Origin: an uncultured cyanobacterium
Lineage (GTDB): Bacteria; Cyanobacteriota; Cyanobacteriia; Cyanobacteriales; Chroococcidiopsidaceae
NCBI GenBank assembly: GCA_946221495.1
Contig: CAMIFA010000002.1
Span: 1-64,000, forward strand
DNA length: 64,000 nucleotides
Reading direction: 5' to 3'
Positions 26,509 to 36,270 of this stretch are shown in pieces. Position 1 is the stretch's first letter. Every line of letters starts with the position of its first letter. A program made the translations under genes and the position numbers. The notes below the pieces were generated by a model. The model made no database searches, was not told the origin of the DNA, and worked only from the letters and a program-made list of their open reading frames with translations.

Positions 26509-27594
26509 TTATAGTCCCATCACTTCAGCGACTGCGGCTAAGTTTGGTTCTACTCCTTGAGTGAAGGAGTTTTGACTGTGTTCAATTGCTGTAGCTGGAT
26601 CTTTAAGTCCATTTCCGGTAAGTACACAAACAACCGTTGCTCCGGTAGGAATTTGGTCTTTTACCTTCAGCATTCCAGCGACGGAAGCAGCACTAGCAGG
26701 TTCACAGAAGATGCCTTCTTCGGCAGCTAGAAGTTTGTAAGCTGCTAAAATTTCGGCATCTGTAACGGCGTTGAATTGTCCCATACTTGCTGATTGGACG
26801 GCGATCGCTTTTTGCCAATTAGCGGGATTCCCAATGCGGATTGCGGTTGCTATGGTGTCTGGATGCGCTACTGGCTGCCCGGTAATTAAAGGTGATGCTC
26901 CTGCTGCTTGGAAGCCCATCATCCGGGGTAGGCGATCGCATTTATCTACTTTGTGATACTCACAAAATCCCATCCAGTACGCTGTAATATTTCCCGCATT
27001 ACCTACGGGAATACACAACCAATCTGGGGCATTACCCAGCGCCTCGACAATTTCAAACGCAGCTGTTTTCTGTCCTTCTAAGCGATAAGGATTAACTGAA
27101 TTAACTAAAGTAACCGGATAGTTAATTGCCATCTCGCGGACAATTTCTAGCGCTTGGTCAAAATTACCTTTAATTGATAATACTTCTGCGCCATACAACA
27201 ATGCCTGCGCCAACTTTCCTAGAGCCACATACCCTTCCGGAATCAGCACAAATGCCCGCATTCCACCACGTCTGGCATACGCCGCCGCCGCCGCCGAGGT
27301 ATTGCCCGTACTCGCACAAATTACCGCTTGCGCCCCAGCTTCTTTTGCTTTGGAAATTGCCATTGTCATTCCCCGATCTTTGAAGCTACCAGTAGGGTTA
27401 AGACCGTCGTATTTAACTAAGACACGCACTTGTCTGCCGATCAACTCAGCAATGGCGGGAACGGGAATTAGGGGCGTGTTACCTTCTTGTAAAGTGACAA
27501 CAGGTGTTGTTTGGGTTACTGGCAGGTATTGGCGATACGCTTCTATCAGCCCAGGCCAGAGTCGATTAGTTGTTGTAGACAAACTCAAAGTCAC
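26509..27594 (-). CDS. thrC: threonine synthase
   Basis: ThrC is a PLP enzyme converting O-phosphohomoserine to threonine. The 361-residue protein has the PLP lysine in NPTGSFKDRGM, the phosphate loop VICASTGNTSAAAAAYA and IPVGNAGNITAYWMGF, and ends with the family pattern GVEPNLAAVAEVMGL. The start is a GTG at 27594, since no ATG precedes the conserved SLSTTTNRLWPGLI part. It is the short bacterial form. Confidence 0.93.
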   Translation of the reverse strand: MTLSLSTTTNRLWPGLIEAYRQYLPVTQTTPVVTLQEGNTPLIPVPAIAELIGRQVRVLVKYDGLNPTGSFKDRGMTMAISKAKEAGAQAVICASTGNTSAAAAAYARRGGMRAFVLIPEGYVALGKLAQALLYGAEVLSIKGNFDQALEIVREMAINYPVTLVNSVNPYRLEGQKTAAFEIVEALGNAPDWLCIPVGNAGNITAYWMGFCEYHKVDKCDRLPRMMGFQAAGASPLITGQPVAHPDTIATAIRIGNPANWQKAIAVQSASMGQFNAVTDAEILAAYKLLAAEEGIFCEPASAASVAGMLKVKDQIPTGATVVCVLTGNGLKDPATAIEHSQNSFTQGVEPNLAAVAEVMGL

Positions 27595-27829
27595 GGTATT
27601 AGCAAGCTAGCGTCGGTTTTTTTGGCAATTGATTTTTCGCCCCTCCTCAAGCTAAAGCAGGAAGAGGCAGTATGCATCAAAGCAATTATGTTTAGTCTAC
27701 CCCGATAGCATGACCATCTGGCAGCAGAACAAATAGCCACTTTCAAAATCGCCACAGAAAATTTAATTGTGGTGAACATTCAAGATACAATACTCAGTGG
27801 TGTGAGTAGGCAAAAATACTATTTAGCTG

Positions 27830-28078
27830 ATGTTAAGCTGTCCATCTAGTCTGTCCCCTTCCCAAGTAGTGAGCAATTCTCAACCTATGAGGAGTGCGTC
27901 AAGGCAACTCTCCAGCTTGTATGAGTCAAAGGTTCCTTATCAAGCTGCTCAAAAAGTTAAGTTTCTGCACTTAGAAGCAGAAATTGAGTCACTGCTACAG
28001 CAGTTACAAACCTTAAAGCAACAACGCATAGCTCATTCTAGCTGTGATACTGTTGGCATTGAGATCAGTGTAAATTAA
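27830..28078 (+). CDS. small conserved cyanobacterial protein, unknown
   Basis: The 82-residue protein has a Ser-rich N-terminus, then VPYQAAQKVKFLHLEAEIES and a leucine-rich coiled coil LLQQLQTLKQQR. Small proteins with this helical core recur in cyanobacteria without a known role. It ends 5 bp before the convergent gene at 28084. No catalytic residue stands out. Confidence 0.6.
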   Translation: MLSCPSSLSPSQVVSNSQPMRSASRQLSSLYESKVPYQAAQKVKFLHLEAEIESLLQQLQTLKQQRIAHSSCDTVGIEISVN

Positions 28079-28083
28079 GTGAA

Positions 28084-30381
28084 CTATTGAAAGCGTTGGT
28101 GTTTAACTGACCAGCGCTGGAGACTATAGCTAGAACTCTTGACTAATAAAGCCGGAGGAGCATCGTCTTTTAGATCCGTGATCGCAATCATGCTTTGCTG
28201 GGATGCGGTGCTAAATTCGCTGTAAAGCACCTTACCAGTGTGAGAAAAAATTATTGTCCGCGATCGCGGTGGTTTTGCTTGATCTAGCTGAGTATTTAAG
28301 GCAGCTATTGTCTGTGAGGGGATAGTTATCACTACTTCCGCCAAGTTATCTCCGGTTAAATCAATTAATTGAGCTGGCAATTGCTCGAAATTTTGAGATA
28401 ACTGCTCAAAGCTGGGAACAGTTGTCTTGGTAGGATTTGATTTTTGGATCTCTTGCCATAGTGCAGGTAAAATTGCCGCTAATTCTACAGGTTGCTCTTG
28501 TTGGCTTAAATCTGCCAAGGTAATAGATTCAGCTTGTACCCATTCCAAGGCTGCTTGGGTAAGTGCTAGTGAGCGCTGTAAATTAGGATCGGTATGATTA
28601 ATATTTTCAGCAGCAGCCGCTAATAACTTCAAAACACCGCCGCGCCATTGAACTGCTTTGACTGTAGCTATAGTTATTTCCTGTTGTCCGTCTGGTAGCC
28701 AAGTAATTAACTGGATTTGCGAGTCTGTATCTAACCCCAGCTGCTGCCATAGTGACTTTACTGGTAGCAAGTTGGGAAATGGGGATTGCTGCCAATTTTT
28801 ACCGTCATGATATGCAGATATTTGGATTTGATACCAATAAGCTGTATCAGTCTCTTTGAGCGGCGTTTGATTGAGTTGCAGCCACTCGCTAGGATTAAGC
28901 TTCGTAATTGGTTGCACAGAACCAATAATGCGGCTGGGATAACTGGCTGAGATTTTAGGAGTTGAAAAGTCACCTTCTAGGCGTTTGAGCAAATTCTGGA
29001 TATAAGTAATGTTTGCCTTCGTGGTTTTCGGCTGCTGCTTCAGCCAAGCGATCGCCCTGCTTCTTCCTTCTTTAGCTCCCGTAATTAGCGCTCCCCAAGC
29101 TTTTACCTCTAGACGAGCAGGATTTAGCCGCAATGCCACTTCCACCCGATTCCCCAAACGACCTGTATCTGCCGCTAGTAGTGCGGCAATTTCTTGAGTG
29201 TCTTCTATTGATGATTTTTGAAATACCTGTAAGCCTTCACTCCAACGACCATCAATTAATTTTGCCAGCACTTCTTGACTAGGACTTGCCCAAGCTTTCT
29301 GAGCTTGACTGTTGGTAAGCTGTGCGTATAACTTAATTAAATCCATTTGCGCTTGAGCGGCAGTTGACCATTTATGCTGTTGCTTGATAAATTGCAACCA
29401 CTTCCACGCAGGTGACCATAAACCAGTACGAGCCAGGAGAATTGCTTTTTGATAGGCAGAATTATTTAAAGCTGGTTCTGCTAAGGAAATAAGTTCTAGC
29501 TGGACTGGATCAAGGAAATATTGTGCAGGTTTAACTTGGTAAACGCGCAGTTGTGGTTCTAAGTCAATTGTTTGATTTACGACTAATTCTGGAGAACTGC
29601 CGCTTGTTACTTGCTGCCATTGGGGTTGTCCGATGGTACTTGTCCAAGGCAACATTAAATTTAGGTGAGAACGGCTGGGATTGTAGTGAATAATTTGACC
29701 GTAGGCGATCGCTCTTGTTCCTTGAACACGCTCACCCCAAAGATAAAACCAGATACCTGCTGGTGTAGAACCTTCAAAGCGCCGTAGTTGCGTAAGTGGT
29801 AACAAACGGCTGGAACCAGGATCGGCGACTTCGCCATTCAGCAATGGGGCGATCGCCAATGATTCTTCTAGTCCTGCTATTGACACTTGATCAATTAGCT
29901 GGTAATAAATTTCAGGTTGCGGCTTTTGTCCAGCTACGCTTGAGGTAAGTTCGTAAACCCGTAGTTCCACAATCTGTTGTGAAGATAGTACAGGAATTAG
30001 GACAGAAGTTGATTGTAATCTAGACTCCAACTTCAAAGGTTCCCCTAGTATCTGTCCCTGCTTACTTAGGCTAGCTTGAATTTGTTTCAGGGTTTGCGGT
30101 TGTGGGTTAACTAAAGGGATTTTTGCCCATTCTGGTAATAAATAATTGATTGAACTGAGCGCGTCAGGGTTAATAAATAATTGTAGGCTTAACCAAATTC
30201 CACCTGTAACTAAACTACCACTGCTCAAGAAAACAATTATCCATAGCAGTGATGCTGTCCATCGCTTAACCGTAACTGACTGAGACTGAGAGCGATCAGT
30301 TACATGAGAGACACGACTATCTGGGACTCTACTAATCTGTTGTACTGGAATACGTTGTTTTTTCAATGGCGTTTGTGGCAT
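28084..30381 (-). CDS. large membrane-anchored protein, unknown function
   Basis: The 765-residue protein has a basic cytoplasmic N-terminus (about 40 residues), one membrane segment at about 41-70 (LLWIIVFLSSGSLVTGGIWL), then a very long extracytoplasmic part rich in beta and helical-repeat segments (TGLWSPAWKWLQFIKQQHKW, AQAQMDLIKLYAQLTNSQAQ). The end, LTGDNLAEVVITIPS then LLVKSSSYSLQRWS, reads like a FG-GAP/VCBS-like blade but no motif is firm. It seems a conserved cyanobacterial family with no assigned function. Confidence 0.65.
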   Translation of the reverse strand: MPQTPLKKQRIPVQQISRVPDSRVSHVTDRSQSQSVTVKRWTASLLWIIVFLSSGSLVTGGIWLSLQLFINPDALSSINYLLPEWAKIPLVNPQPQTLKQIQASLSKQGQILGEPLKLESRLQSTSVLIPVLSSQQIVELRVYELTSSVAGQKPQPEIYYQLIDQVSIAGLEESLAIAPLLNGEVADPGSSRLLPLTQLRRFEGSTPAGIWFYLWGERVQGTRAIAYGQIIHYNPSRSHLNLMLPWTSTIGQPQWQQVTSGSSPELVVNQTIDLEPQLRVYQVKPAQYFLDPVQLELISLAEPALNNSAYQKAILLARTGLWSPAWKWLQFIKQQHKWSTAAQAQMDLIKLYAQLTNSQAQKAWASPSQEVLAKLIDGRWSEGLQVFQKSSIEDTQEIAALLAADTGRLGNRVEVALRLNPARLEVKAWGALITGAKEGRSRAIAWLKQQPKTTKANITYIQNLLKRLEGDFSTPKISASYPSRIIGSVQPITKLNPSEWLQLNQTPLKETDTAYWYQIQISAYHDGKNWQQSPFPNLLPVKSLWQQLGLDTDSQIQLITWLPDGQQEITIATVKAVQWRGGVLKLLAAAAENINHTDPNLQRSLALTQAALEWVQAESITLADLSQQEQPVELAAILPALWQEIQKSNPTKTTVPSFEQLSQNFEQLPAQLIDLTGDNLAEVVITIPSQTIAALNTQLDQAKPPRSRTIIFSHTGKVLYSEFSTASQQSMIAITDLKDDAPPALLVKSSSYSLQRWSVKHQRFQ

Positions 30382-30426
30382 CTAGGATTCAGTCAACAGA
30401 TTCCTCTAAAAACATTTTTTTAGTAC

Positions 30427-30518
30427 AGGACTTACGCAAAAACTCTCTCAAACTCTTATTTCTTGGTGTACTTTGCGTCCTTGGCGGTTCGTTTTTCCTT
30501 TACTAGTGCCTAAGTCCC
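30427..30518. repeat. MITE-like element with AGGACTTACGCA ends, short copy
   Basis: The element begins AGGACTTACGCA (30427-30438) and ends TGCCTAAGTCCC (30507-30518), with the internal CTCTCTCAAACTCTTATT also found in the larger copy at 1429-1688. At 92 bp it is the uninterrupted form and shows where that copy was invaded. Confidence 0.7.
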
Positions 30519-30616
30519 ATAGTAATTAAATATACTTATAAGTGTATTTTGATTTGCTGAATCTTAGCAATCGCAGGCCAATTTAAAAGGTAATTACAGG
30601 TAATCTTGAACTGCGC

Positions 30617-32650
30617 TTAATCCTCTGCTTCAGGTGTAGGCTCAACTACAGGTACTGGGGTATTTTCGGCTGTGAGGCTTAGTTGATAGTCGCTTGGCTG
30701 TGATCCTGTGGAGACAAGCACAAATTCATAAAAACCCTTTTCTGGTAGCGTTGTTGATAAAGTGCGATCGCGAGAATCTTCAAGTAAGGTTGTATTACCA
30801 CTGGGAGAATAAACAGAAATCAAAACTTGGGGATTTGCTTGCAAGTCAAGCGTCATCAGTTGATCTTTGGCAAGTCCGGCAATGTATACTTTCCCCTCGC
30901 CTGGTTTTAAACTACCACTCACTTGTTTGCCAGTAGTGCCTGGATCAAACACAATTCTTTCAAAAGCAGTTCCCGTAAGGATGGCACCCAGTTTATCAGC
31001 TGCCAAGGCGTACCAAACTTGGGCAATAGGTTGATCGCGGAAATTTTTACCTCGCTGTTGCGGAAATAACTCAAAAAAAGCAGCATCAGTTAAATCGTAC
31101 AAAGCGCGGCTGCTTACATAGCGCTTATTAACTTGTGCTTTCCAGCGATCGCGATCTTGCGCTGTATAAGTACCCAACCGCCGCCGTGCTTCTGGGCTAA
31201 TTAACTGTAGTTGATTCAGTAATTGAGTTGCTGTTTCATCCCAGGCTGTCCGCAAGTCAGCATCTTCTGGACTACTACTAAGACTGCGCCCGCGTTGATT
31301 GGGGTACTTGTCCCAAAAAACTTGATTTACTAAATCAGCGTAAAAATTGTAGTTAATATCTAGTTGTTGCAGGCGGAGGCGCAATTGTTGTTTCCGGTTT
31401 TGTTCTTGGGCTGAAAATACAGGCGGCTGAGGAGTTGGCTGTGTAGGAGACTCAGAAGGTAGTTGCGGCGTACTTTCGTCTTCAGGAGGCGTGGATCTTG
31501 ACTGTAACCAACGTCCTCCCCACCAACCACCACCAATTGCACCAATTAATAGCAGGATAAGTAAGATTTTTCCAAGTGAGTTACTGCGGGATGGATCAGG
31601 AGCAGAATTAGAGATCACAGTTGATGGTGGCGATGTTGGATTATTTGCAGGTGCTACAGCTAAAGTGGCGTCTGTAGTGGGTATTTGGGTTGAAGTGTAG
31701 CTAGGAGTATTGCTACTATTAAGGGCTTGCAGGACTTGACGGGCAGATTGATAGCGATCGCTAATGTTTTGAGCCAACATTTTGTCTAATACAGCCGCCA
31801 ATCTTGGGCTGAGGTTAACTTGCCGCCGCCAGTTCCAAGTCAGGGTATACTCATCAATTAGTTCTTGAGGCTCCTTACCAGTAAGTAACACTAAAACAGT
31901 TGCTGCTAGGGCATATAAATCGCTGTGGGGATACACCACTCCTAGCTGCATTTGTTCATGAGGAGCATATCCTACTTTCCCTAGTAACGTGGCTGGTGCA
32001 TTAGTACCTGGTGTAAATTGGGCAACGGTTGCAGCTACTTGTTTAACACCACCAAAGTCAATTAAAACTGGCAAATAGTCAGCAGCGCGGAGAATTATAT
32101 TATCTGGGGAGATGTCGCGGTGAATTACTCCCAGCGAGTGAATGTAATCTAAGACAGGGAGAATTTGCAGTAGCAGTTGGGTTACTTCCGCTTCGTTGAA
32201 ATATATCCCCTGCTGGCGACGAGCATCTAATAAAGCATGGTAAGTTTTACCTTCCACATAGTCTTGCACCAGAAATAGGTATCCTTTGCCGTCTAAATTC
32301 ACCCGAAATAGTTCGCGGAAGCGGGGAATTTGCCCGTGTTGCAGCTTGTAGAGAACTCCCGCTTCGCGCTCAAATAGTTCTTCTGCTTTTTGGAATACAT
32401 AAGCGCTTTGATCTTGCGGGGCGAATTCTTTTAAAACACAATATTCTTTAAATCTATTGATATCTTCAGCTAAATATGTGCGCCCAAAGCCGCCTTGTCC
32501 TAATTGGCGGATAATGCGATAGCGATCGCCTAATAAAAGCCCTGACTGAATGCCATTTTGTCCTGCAACAGCTATTTTCTCGCCACAGTACAAACAAAAG
32601 CGGCTACCAGGAGGATTGGGGTGTCCGTTGGGGCAATTTTGAGGGTTCAT
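30617..32650 (-). CDS. serine/threonine protein kinase with zinc-ribbon start and C-terminal beta domain
   Basis: This 677-residue protein opens with a treble-clef type zinc ribbon (CPNGHPNPPGSRFCLYCGEK). The kinase domain, about 42-310, has GQGGFGRTYLAED (P-loop), VLKEFAP (VAIK lysine), HRDISPDNIILR (catalytic Asp) and IDFGGVKQVA (DFG), and is complete. A Pro-rich linker and a membrane helix (ILLILLLIGAIGGGWWGGRW) follow. A helical repeat domain (about 420-560) and a C-terminal beta domain (LMTLDLQANPQVLISVYSPS) close it, so it spans the membrane and may sense an external ligand. A paralogue lies upstream. Confidence 0.92.
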   Translation of the reverse strand: MNPQNCPNGHPNPPGSRFCLYCGEKIAVAGQNGIQSGLLLGDRYRIIRQLGQGGFGRTYLAEDINRFKEYCVLKEFAPQDQSAYVFQKAEELFEREAGVLYKLQHGQIPRFRELFRVNLDGKGYLFLVQDYVEGKTYHALLDARRQQGIYFNEAEVTQLLLQILPVLDYIHSLGVIHRDISPDNIILRAADYLPVLIDFGGVKQVAATVAQFTPGTNAPATLLGKVGYAPHEQMQLGVVYPHSDLYALAATVLVLLTGKEPQELIDEYTLTWNWRRQVNLSPRLAAVLDKMLAQNISDRYQSARQVLQALNSSNTPSYTSTQIPTTDATLAVAPANNPTSPPSTVISNSAPDPSRSNSLGKILLILLLIGAIGGGWWGGRWLQSRSTPPEDESTPQLPSESPTQPTPQPPVFSAQEQNRKQQLRLRLQQLDINYNFYADLVNQVFWDKYPNQRGRSLSSSPEDADLRTAWDETATQLLNQLQLISPEARRRLGTYTAQDRDRWKAQVNKRYVSSRALYDLTDAAFFELFPQQRGKNFRDQPIAQVWYALAADKLGAILTGTAFERIVFDPGTTGKQVSGSLKPGEGKVYIAGLAKDQLMTLDLQANPQVLISVYSPSGNTTLLEDSRDRTLSTTLPEKGFYEFVLVSTGSQPSDYQLSLTAENTPVPVVEPTPEAED

Positions 32651-32654
32651 AGCG

Positions 32655-32691
32655 AGGGATTAGGGATTAGGGACTGGGGACTAGGGACTAA
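32655..32691. repeat. heptamer-type short tandem repeat (GGGAYTA)
   Basis: Repeats of GGGATTA/GGGACTA fill the 47-bp gap between the two kinase genes. Confidence 0.75.
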
Positions 32692-32697
32692 AGATTT

Positions 32698-34344
32698 TCA
32701 TTCCTCCCCTGCTTCCCCAGCTCCCCCAGCTCTCTTATTTTGACTAACTTTATCTGCGGCGATCGCATACCAAATTTGACCAAATGTTTTTTGGTTAAGT
32801 TTCTCCCGTCGTTGCGGAAACAATTGATAAAACCTGCTATTTGTTTGTTGCTTCAATTGTTCTATCGTATAGTTACCTAGCTGCCCCAGGTTTGCTTGTT
32901 GCTGCCAGTTTTCGTAATCTTGTTGACTATAACTACCTAATTTACGCCGAGCTGCTGGACTAAGTTGAGCTTCCTCTAGCTTATTTAATAAATTATCAGC
33001 AATGTTGTACCAATCCTTGCGTAAAGGAGCATCAACTGACGTAGATTTGAGGCTACGCCCTTGTAATTCTGGATATTTTGTATGAAATGCATCATCAACT
33101 AAAGCGTTGAAGAATCCAGCTTTAATTCCCAAAGATTTTTGGCGACTCAGCAATGTTTCTGTTTGTGTCGCAGAAGTATCTCGTTGCACTTGCACACGAG
33201 GTAAAGGTATTGAATCACTAATTGAATTTATCAGCGCCCCAGCATTGATAACAATAAATCCAATTAAGCCTGCACCAACAATTTTAATTGCCCAAGGACG
33301 TAGCCCACTAAACATTGGGGTAGGTGGCGCAATGACTTGTGTACTTCCTTTGCCAAGGCTGTAACTAAGCTGAGATTGCGGGAGTTGCCCGACAACGTTA
33401 ACTGTACGTATTTGAGAGATATTAGGATTTGATGATGGAGTAGTTGGAGGTGATTGTAGAGCTTGTAGAACTTCTTGGGCAGATTGATAGCGATCGCACT
33501 GTTTATCAGCTAACATTTTCTGCAACACTGCTTCTAAATGAGAACTAACTTTTATTTCTGTTTGCCATAGCCATGTTCCCTTGTAGCTGTCATACAATTC
33601 TTGTGGCTCTTTGCCTGTTAATAACACTAGTGCTGTCACCGCTAGGGCGTACAAGTCACTGCTAGGAAATACTTGCCCCTGTCGCATTTGTTCTTGGGGT
33701 GCGTATCCTTTCTTGCCTAGCAGCGTCCTAACTTCACCTGTTTGAGTAAACTTAGCAACAGTTGCTGCTACTTGTTTGACTCCCCCAAAGTCGATTAACA
33801 CTGGCAGTCCATCAGAGCGCAAAATTAGATTGTCTGGAGATATATCTCGATGAATTACTCCTTGGGAGTGGATATACGATAAAACAGGTAGTAGGTGAAA
33901 TAGCAGGGCGGTAACTTCTACTTCGCTTAAGTGCTTTGCAGATAGCAATTGATTATAAGTTTGACCTTCTACATAATCTTGCGCTAAAAACAGACAACTA
34001 ATTTCATGAGTTAACTGAGCTTGAAAAAACTCTAGAAATTTCGGCAGTTGCGGATGATTCAGTTTATGCAGCGCCCCAGCTTCGCGCTCAAATAATTCTT
34101 TTGCTTTTTGTAGATCACTTCCTTGCACTTGGGGAGCAAATTCCTTCAGCACACAACGCTCGTTGAAGCGATGCAAGTTTTCTGCTAAATATGTGCGTCC
34201 AAAACTACCAGCTGCTAATTGGCTGATAATCCGATAGCGCTTTTCTACAATATGCCCAGAGGGAAGCCACAGAGGTTCACCGCAATGGATACAAAAGCGG
34301 CTACTTAGCTGATTTTCGTGTCTTTGAACGCAATAAAGCACCAT
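32698..34344 (-). CDS. serine/threonine protein kinase, paralogue with shortened C-terminus
   Basis: This is a close relative of the kinase at 30617. It has a zinc-ribbon-like start (CVQRHENQLSSRFCIHCGEP), a kinase core with AAGSFGRTYLAEN, VLKEFAP, HRDISPDNLILR and IDFGGVKQVA, a membrane helix (AGLIGFIVINAGALI) and a helical domain with FNALVDDAFHTKYPEL. It lacks the final beta domain of its neighbour; the protein stops after the helical domain in AGGAGEAGEE, which is encoded by a CCCCAGCTCCCC-type repeat. The ATG at 34344 gives 549 residues; the frame also allows a TTG at 34374. Confidence 0.88.
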   Translation of the reverse strand: MVLYCVQRHENQLSSRFCIHCGEPLWLPSGHIVEKRYRIISQLAAGSFGRTYLAENLHRFNERCVLKEFAPQVQGSDLQKAKELFEREAGALHKLNHPQLPKFLEFFQAQLTHEISCLFLAQDYVEGQTYNQLLSAKHLSEVEVTALLFHLLPVLSYIHSQGVIHRDISPDNLILRSDGLPVLIDFGGVKQVAATVAKFTQTGEVRTLLGKKGYAPQEQMRQGQVFPSSDLYALAVTALVLLTGKEPQELYDSYKGTWLWQTEIKVSSHLEAVLQKMLADKQCDRYQSAQEVLQALQSPPTTPSSNPNISQIRTVNVVGQLPQSQLSYSLGKGSTQVIAPPTPMFSGLRPWAIKIVGAGLIGFIVINAGALINSISDSIPLPRVQVQRDTSATQTETLLSRQKSLGIKAGFFNALVDDAFHTKYPELQGRSLKSTSVDAPLRKDWYNIADNLLNKLEEAQLSPAARRKLGSYSQQDYENWQQQANLGQLGNYTIEQLKQQTNSRFYQLFPQRREKLNQKTFGQIWYAIAADKVSQNKRAGGAGEAGEE

Positions 34345-34374
34345 ACTAAATGCTAAATTAACTGATTGCAGCAA

Positions 34375-34841
34375 TTAAAAATGAAGGTGTTTCAGTTATG
34401 GTATATCGTAATTTTCCCTAAAAAAGAATTGCAGAGACACAATCGCTAGTGTCATGTCTGTTGTTAGTTCATGCAGTTGTCATTTATTAGCGAGAGAAAA
34501 AAAGCCTTGCCTAACCACCAGCGCGAAATCTATTTTTAATTCTGCTGTTAAGTATTAACTTTCCAGTGATTTAAGTAACATTACGGTTGAATAAGTGGTG
34601 AATTTAGCGTTAACTTTTGGATGCTTTATGTATCCATTTACCTAAAACCTATTAAAAATTGAAGTAGTTTTTCTATGATCTAGAGTATTTATTTGCTAAA
34701 TTATCTATAGTAAACCCCAGTAAAGAAACATCTAAAGTTTTCTATTTACATATACTTTTTATTTATATTTATTGGTCTTTAAGTTCTTAATTGTGAGTGT
34801 TCAGATGTCTAAAACTTCTCAACATTTATTTTTAACTTTTT
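34375..34841. other. AT-rich intergenic region, nothing recognised
   Basis: This divergent-promoter stretch is AT-rich and carries no gene, repeat family or clear hairpin. Confidence 0.5.
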
Positions 34842-35312
34842 ATGCTGAAACATCACCGTAAAACCGTAAATCTTTCATTAATTTCTACCGATTTTCCAGT
34901 TTGGTCTGTAGTAGAAACAGCTGCAACACTGTATCAAAAAGACACTGAGCAGTTTCATTTACTAATGACAGAACCGTTCTCAAATGAGGAATTTACAGAA
35001 AATTCTGTGGTTGCTAGTCCTCAGCTTTTGTGGTTAAATATCTCTCCCTACAGAGTAACTATGACTAAGCAGGGGAATGGGCGGATAAACTATCGTCATT
35101 TTTGGGAGCAGGGAGTTTACGGGCTTAGTAGGTATTGGGTGCGCTCTCAGCAGTCGCTAGAAGCTAGTGAGCAGATGTGTCTACGTAACTTTACGTGCCA
35201 ATTAAAAATAACTGGTCGTCCCTTACCAGAGCATTTACGAGTGGAATACGAATTGTGGTCAGCGAAAATTCAGTTAGGACGCTACATATTGAACTTAGAA
35301 ATTCACCACTAA
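34842..35312 (+). CDS. hypothetical protein, probably conserved in cyanobacteria
   Basis: The soluble 156-residue protein has several strand-like stretches (SPQLLWLNISPYRVTMTKQG, PLPEHLRVEYELWSAKIQLG) and ends LEIHH. The tail RVEYELWSAKIQLGRYILNL is well formed and the frame is clean, so the gene looks real. No family recognised. The start is ATG 34842. It precedes the ECF transporter genes by 168 bp. Confidence 0.55.
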   Translation: MLKHHRKTVNLSLISTDFPVWSVVETAATLYQKDTEQFHLLMTEPFSNEEFTENSVVASPQLLWLNISPYRVTMTKQGNGRINYRHFWEQGVYGLSRYWVRSQQSLEASEQMCLRNFTCQLKITGRPLPEHLRVEYELWSAKIQLGRYILNLEIHH

Positions 35313-35357
35313 GCGAAAGGGACGATTGACTAAAATTTTCTTTTTCTCTTTGTTCTT

Positions 35358-35379
35358 TAGGTAACGGTAAGGCTACCTA
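35358..35379 (+). other. stem-loop in the cbiM leader
   Basis: TAGGTA (35358-35363) pairs with TACCTA (35374-35379) over a 10-nt loop. It sits about 100 nt upstream of the transporter start. No B12 box is visible, so a cobalamin riboswitch is not claimed. Confidence 0.3.
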
Positions 35380-35480
35380 GAATTAACTTCAATATACCCC
35401 CCCATAGGATTGCATTTTTTATACAACATAGGTTTGATTAGAAGGTTAACCCTATTGATTATGACTGCTTAGGATGCCTG

Positions 35481-36224
35481 GTGATTATGGCTACAGTTCC
35501 GCTATTTAATATTGATCTTTCAAGGTTATTGTATTGGCTTATACAGCCACAATTAGCCTTACATATTCCAGACGGCTTCTTAAGTTTACCCGTGAGCCTC
35601 GTCACCTGGATAGTTACTCTTGTTTTGATCGCACTTGCTCTAAATAAAGTGCAGGCTGACTACCAGGAAAGAGCAGTACCTTTAATGGGGGTTTGTGCAG
35701 CGTTTATTTTTGCTGCCCAAATGATTAATTTTCCGATTCCAGGGGGTACTTCTGGTCACTTGGTAGGTGGAACGCTAGCCGGAGTTTTGCTAGGTCCTTG
35801 GGCAGGTTCGCTAGTTGTATCTGTGGTGTTTATTGTGCAGGCTGTTTTATTTCAGGATGGCGGTCTGACGGTGCTAGGGGCAAACATCTTCAACATGGGT
35901 TTGATTGGCACATTTGGTGGCTACTATCTTTACAAAGCAATTCGGTTTGCTTTAGGTCGCAATAGCAGGCGGGGAATGTTGGTTGGCACAGCAGTTGCTG
36001 CTTGGGTGAGTGTGGTTGTTGCCGCCATTGCGACGGCATTGCAAATCGCCTGGTCTGGAACGGTGCCTTTGCTCGTGGCATTGACCGCAATGGTTTCTTG
36101 GCACGTGCTGATTGGGGTTGGAGAAGCATTGATTACCGTAGTAGCAGTCAGTTTTGTTTGGCGATCGCGTCCAGATTTATTTTATGACCCACCCCGTAAG
36201 GCTTTTGCATCTGCGCGCCCTTGA
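35481..36224 (+). CDS. cbiM: energy-coupling factor transporter substrate component CbiM
   Basis: CbiM is the substrate-specific membrane subunit of group I ECF cobalt/nickel importers. The 247-residue protein carries ALHIPDGFLSLPVSL, whose first His (after processing or near the mature N-terminus) coordinates the metal, then seven hydrophobic helices. A GTG at 35481 with AGGA seven bases upstream is the start; an ATG two codons later is possible. It heads cbiM, a PDGLE protein, cbiQ and cbiO, all closely spaced. Nickel and cobalt cannot be told apart from sequence. Confidence 0.85.
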   Translation: MIMATVPLFNIDLSRLLYWLIQPQLALHIPDGFLSLPVSLVTWIVTLVLIALALNKVQADYQERAVPLMGVCAAFIFAAQMINFPIPGGTSGHLVGGTLAGVLLGPWAGSLVVSVVFIVQAVLFQDGGLTVLGANIFNMGLIGTFGGYYLYKAIRFALGRNSRRGMLVGTAVAAWVSVVVAAIATALQIAWSGTVPLLVALTAMVSWHVLIGVGEALITVVAVSFVWRSRPDLFYDPPRKAFASARP

Positions 36225-36270
36225 TTGCCGCGCTAATTACCTAGTTGAATTTAGTTTTGATAGGAATTAA

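Noticed and set aside
35313..35480. Cobalamin riboswitch before cbiM
   Set aside because: No B12 box or conserved core is visible, only a short stem-loop.
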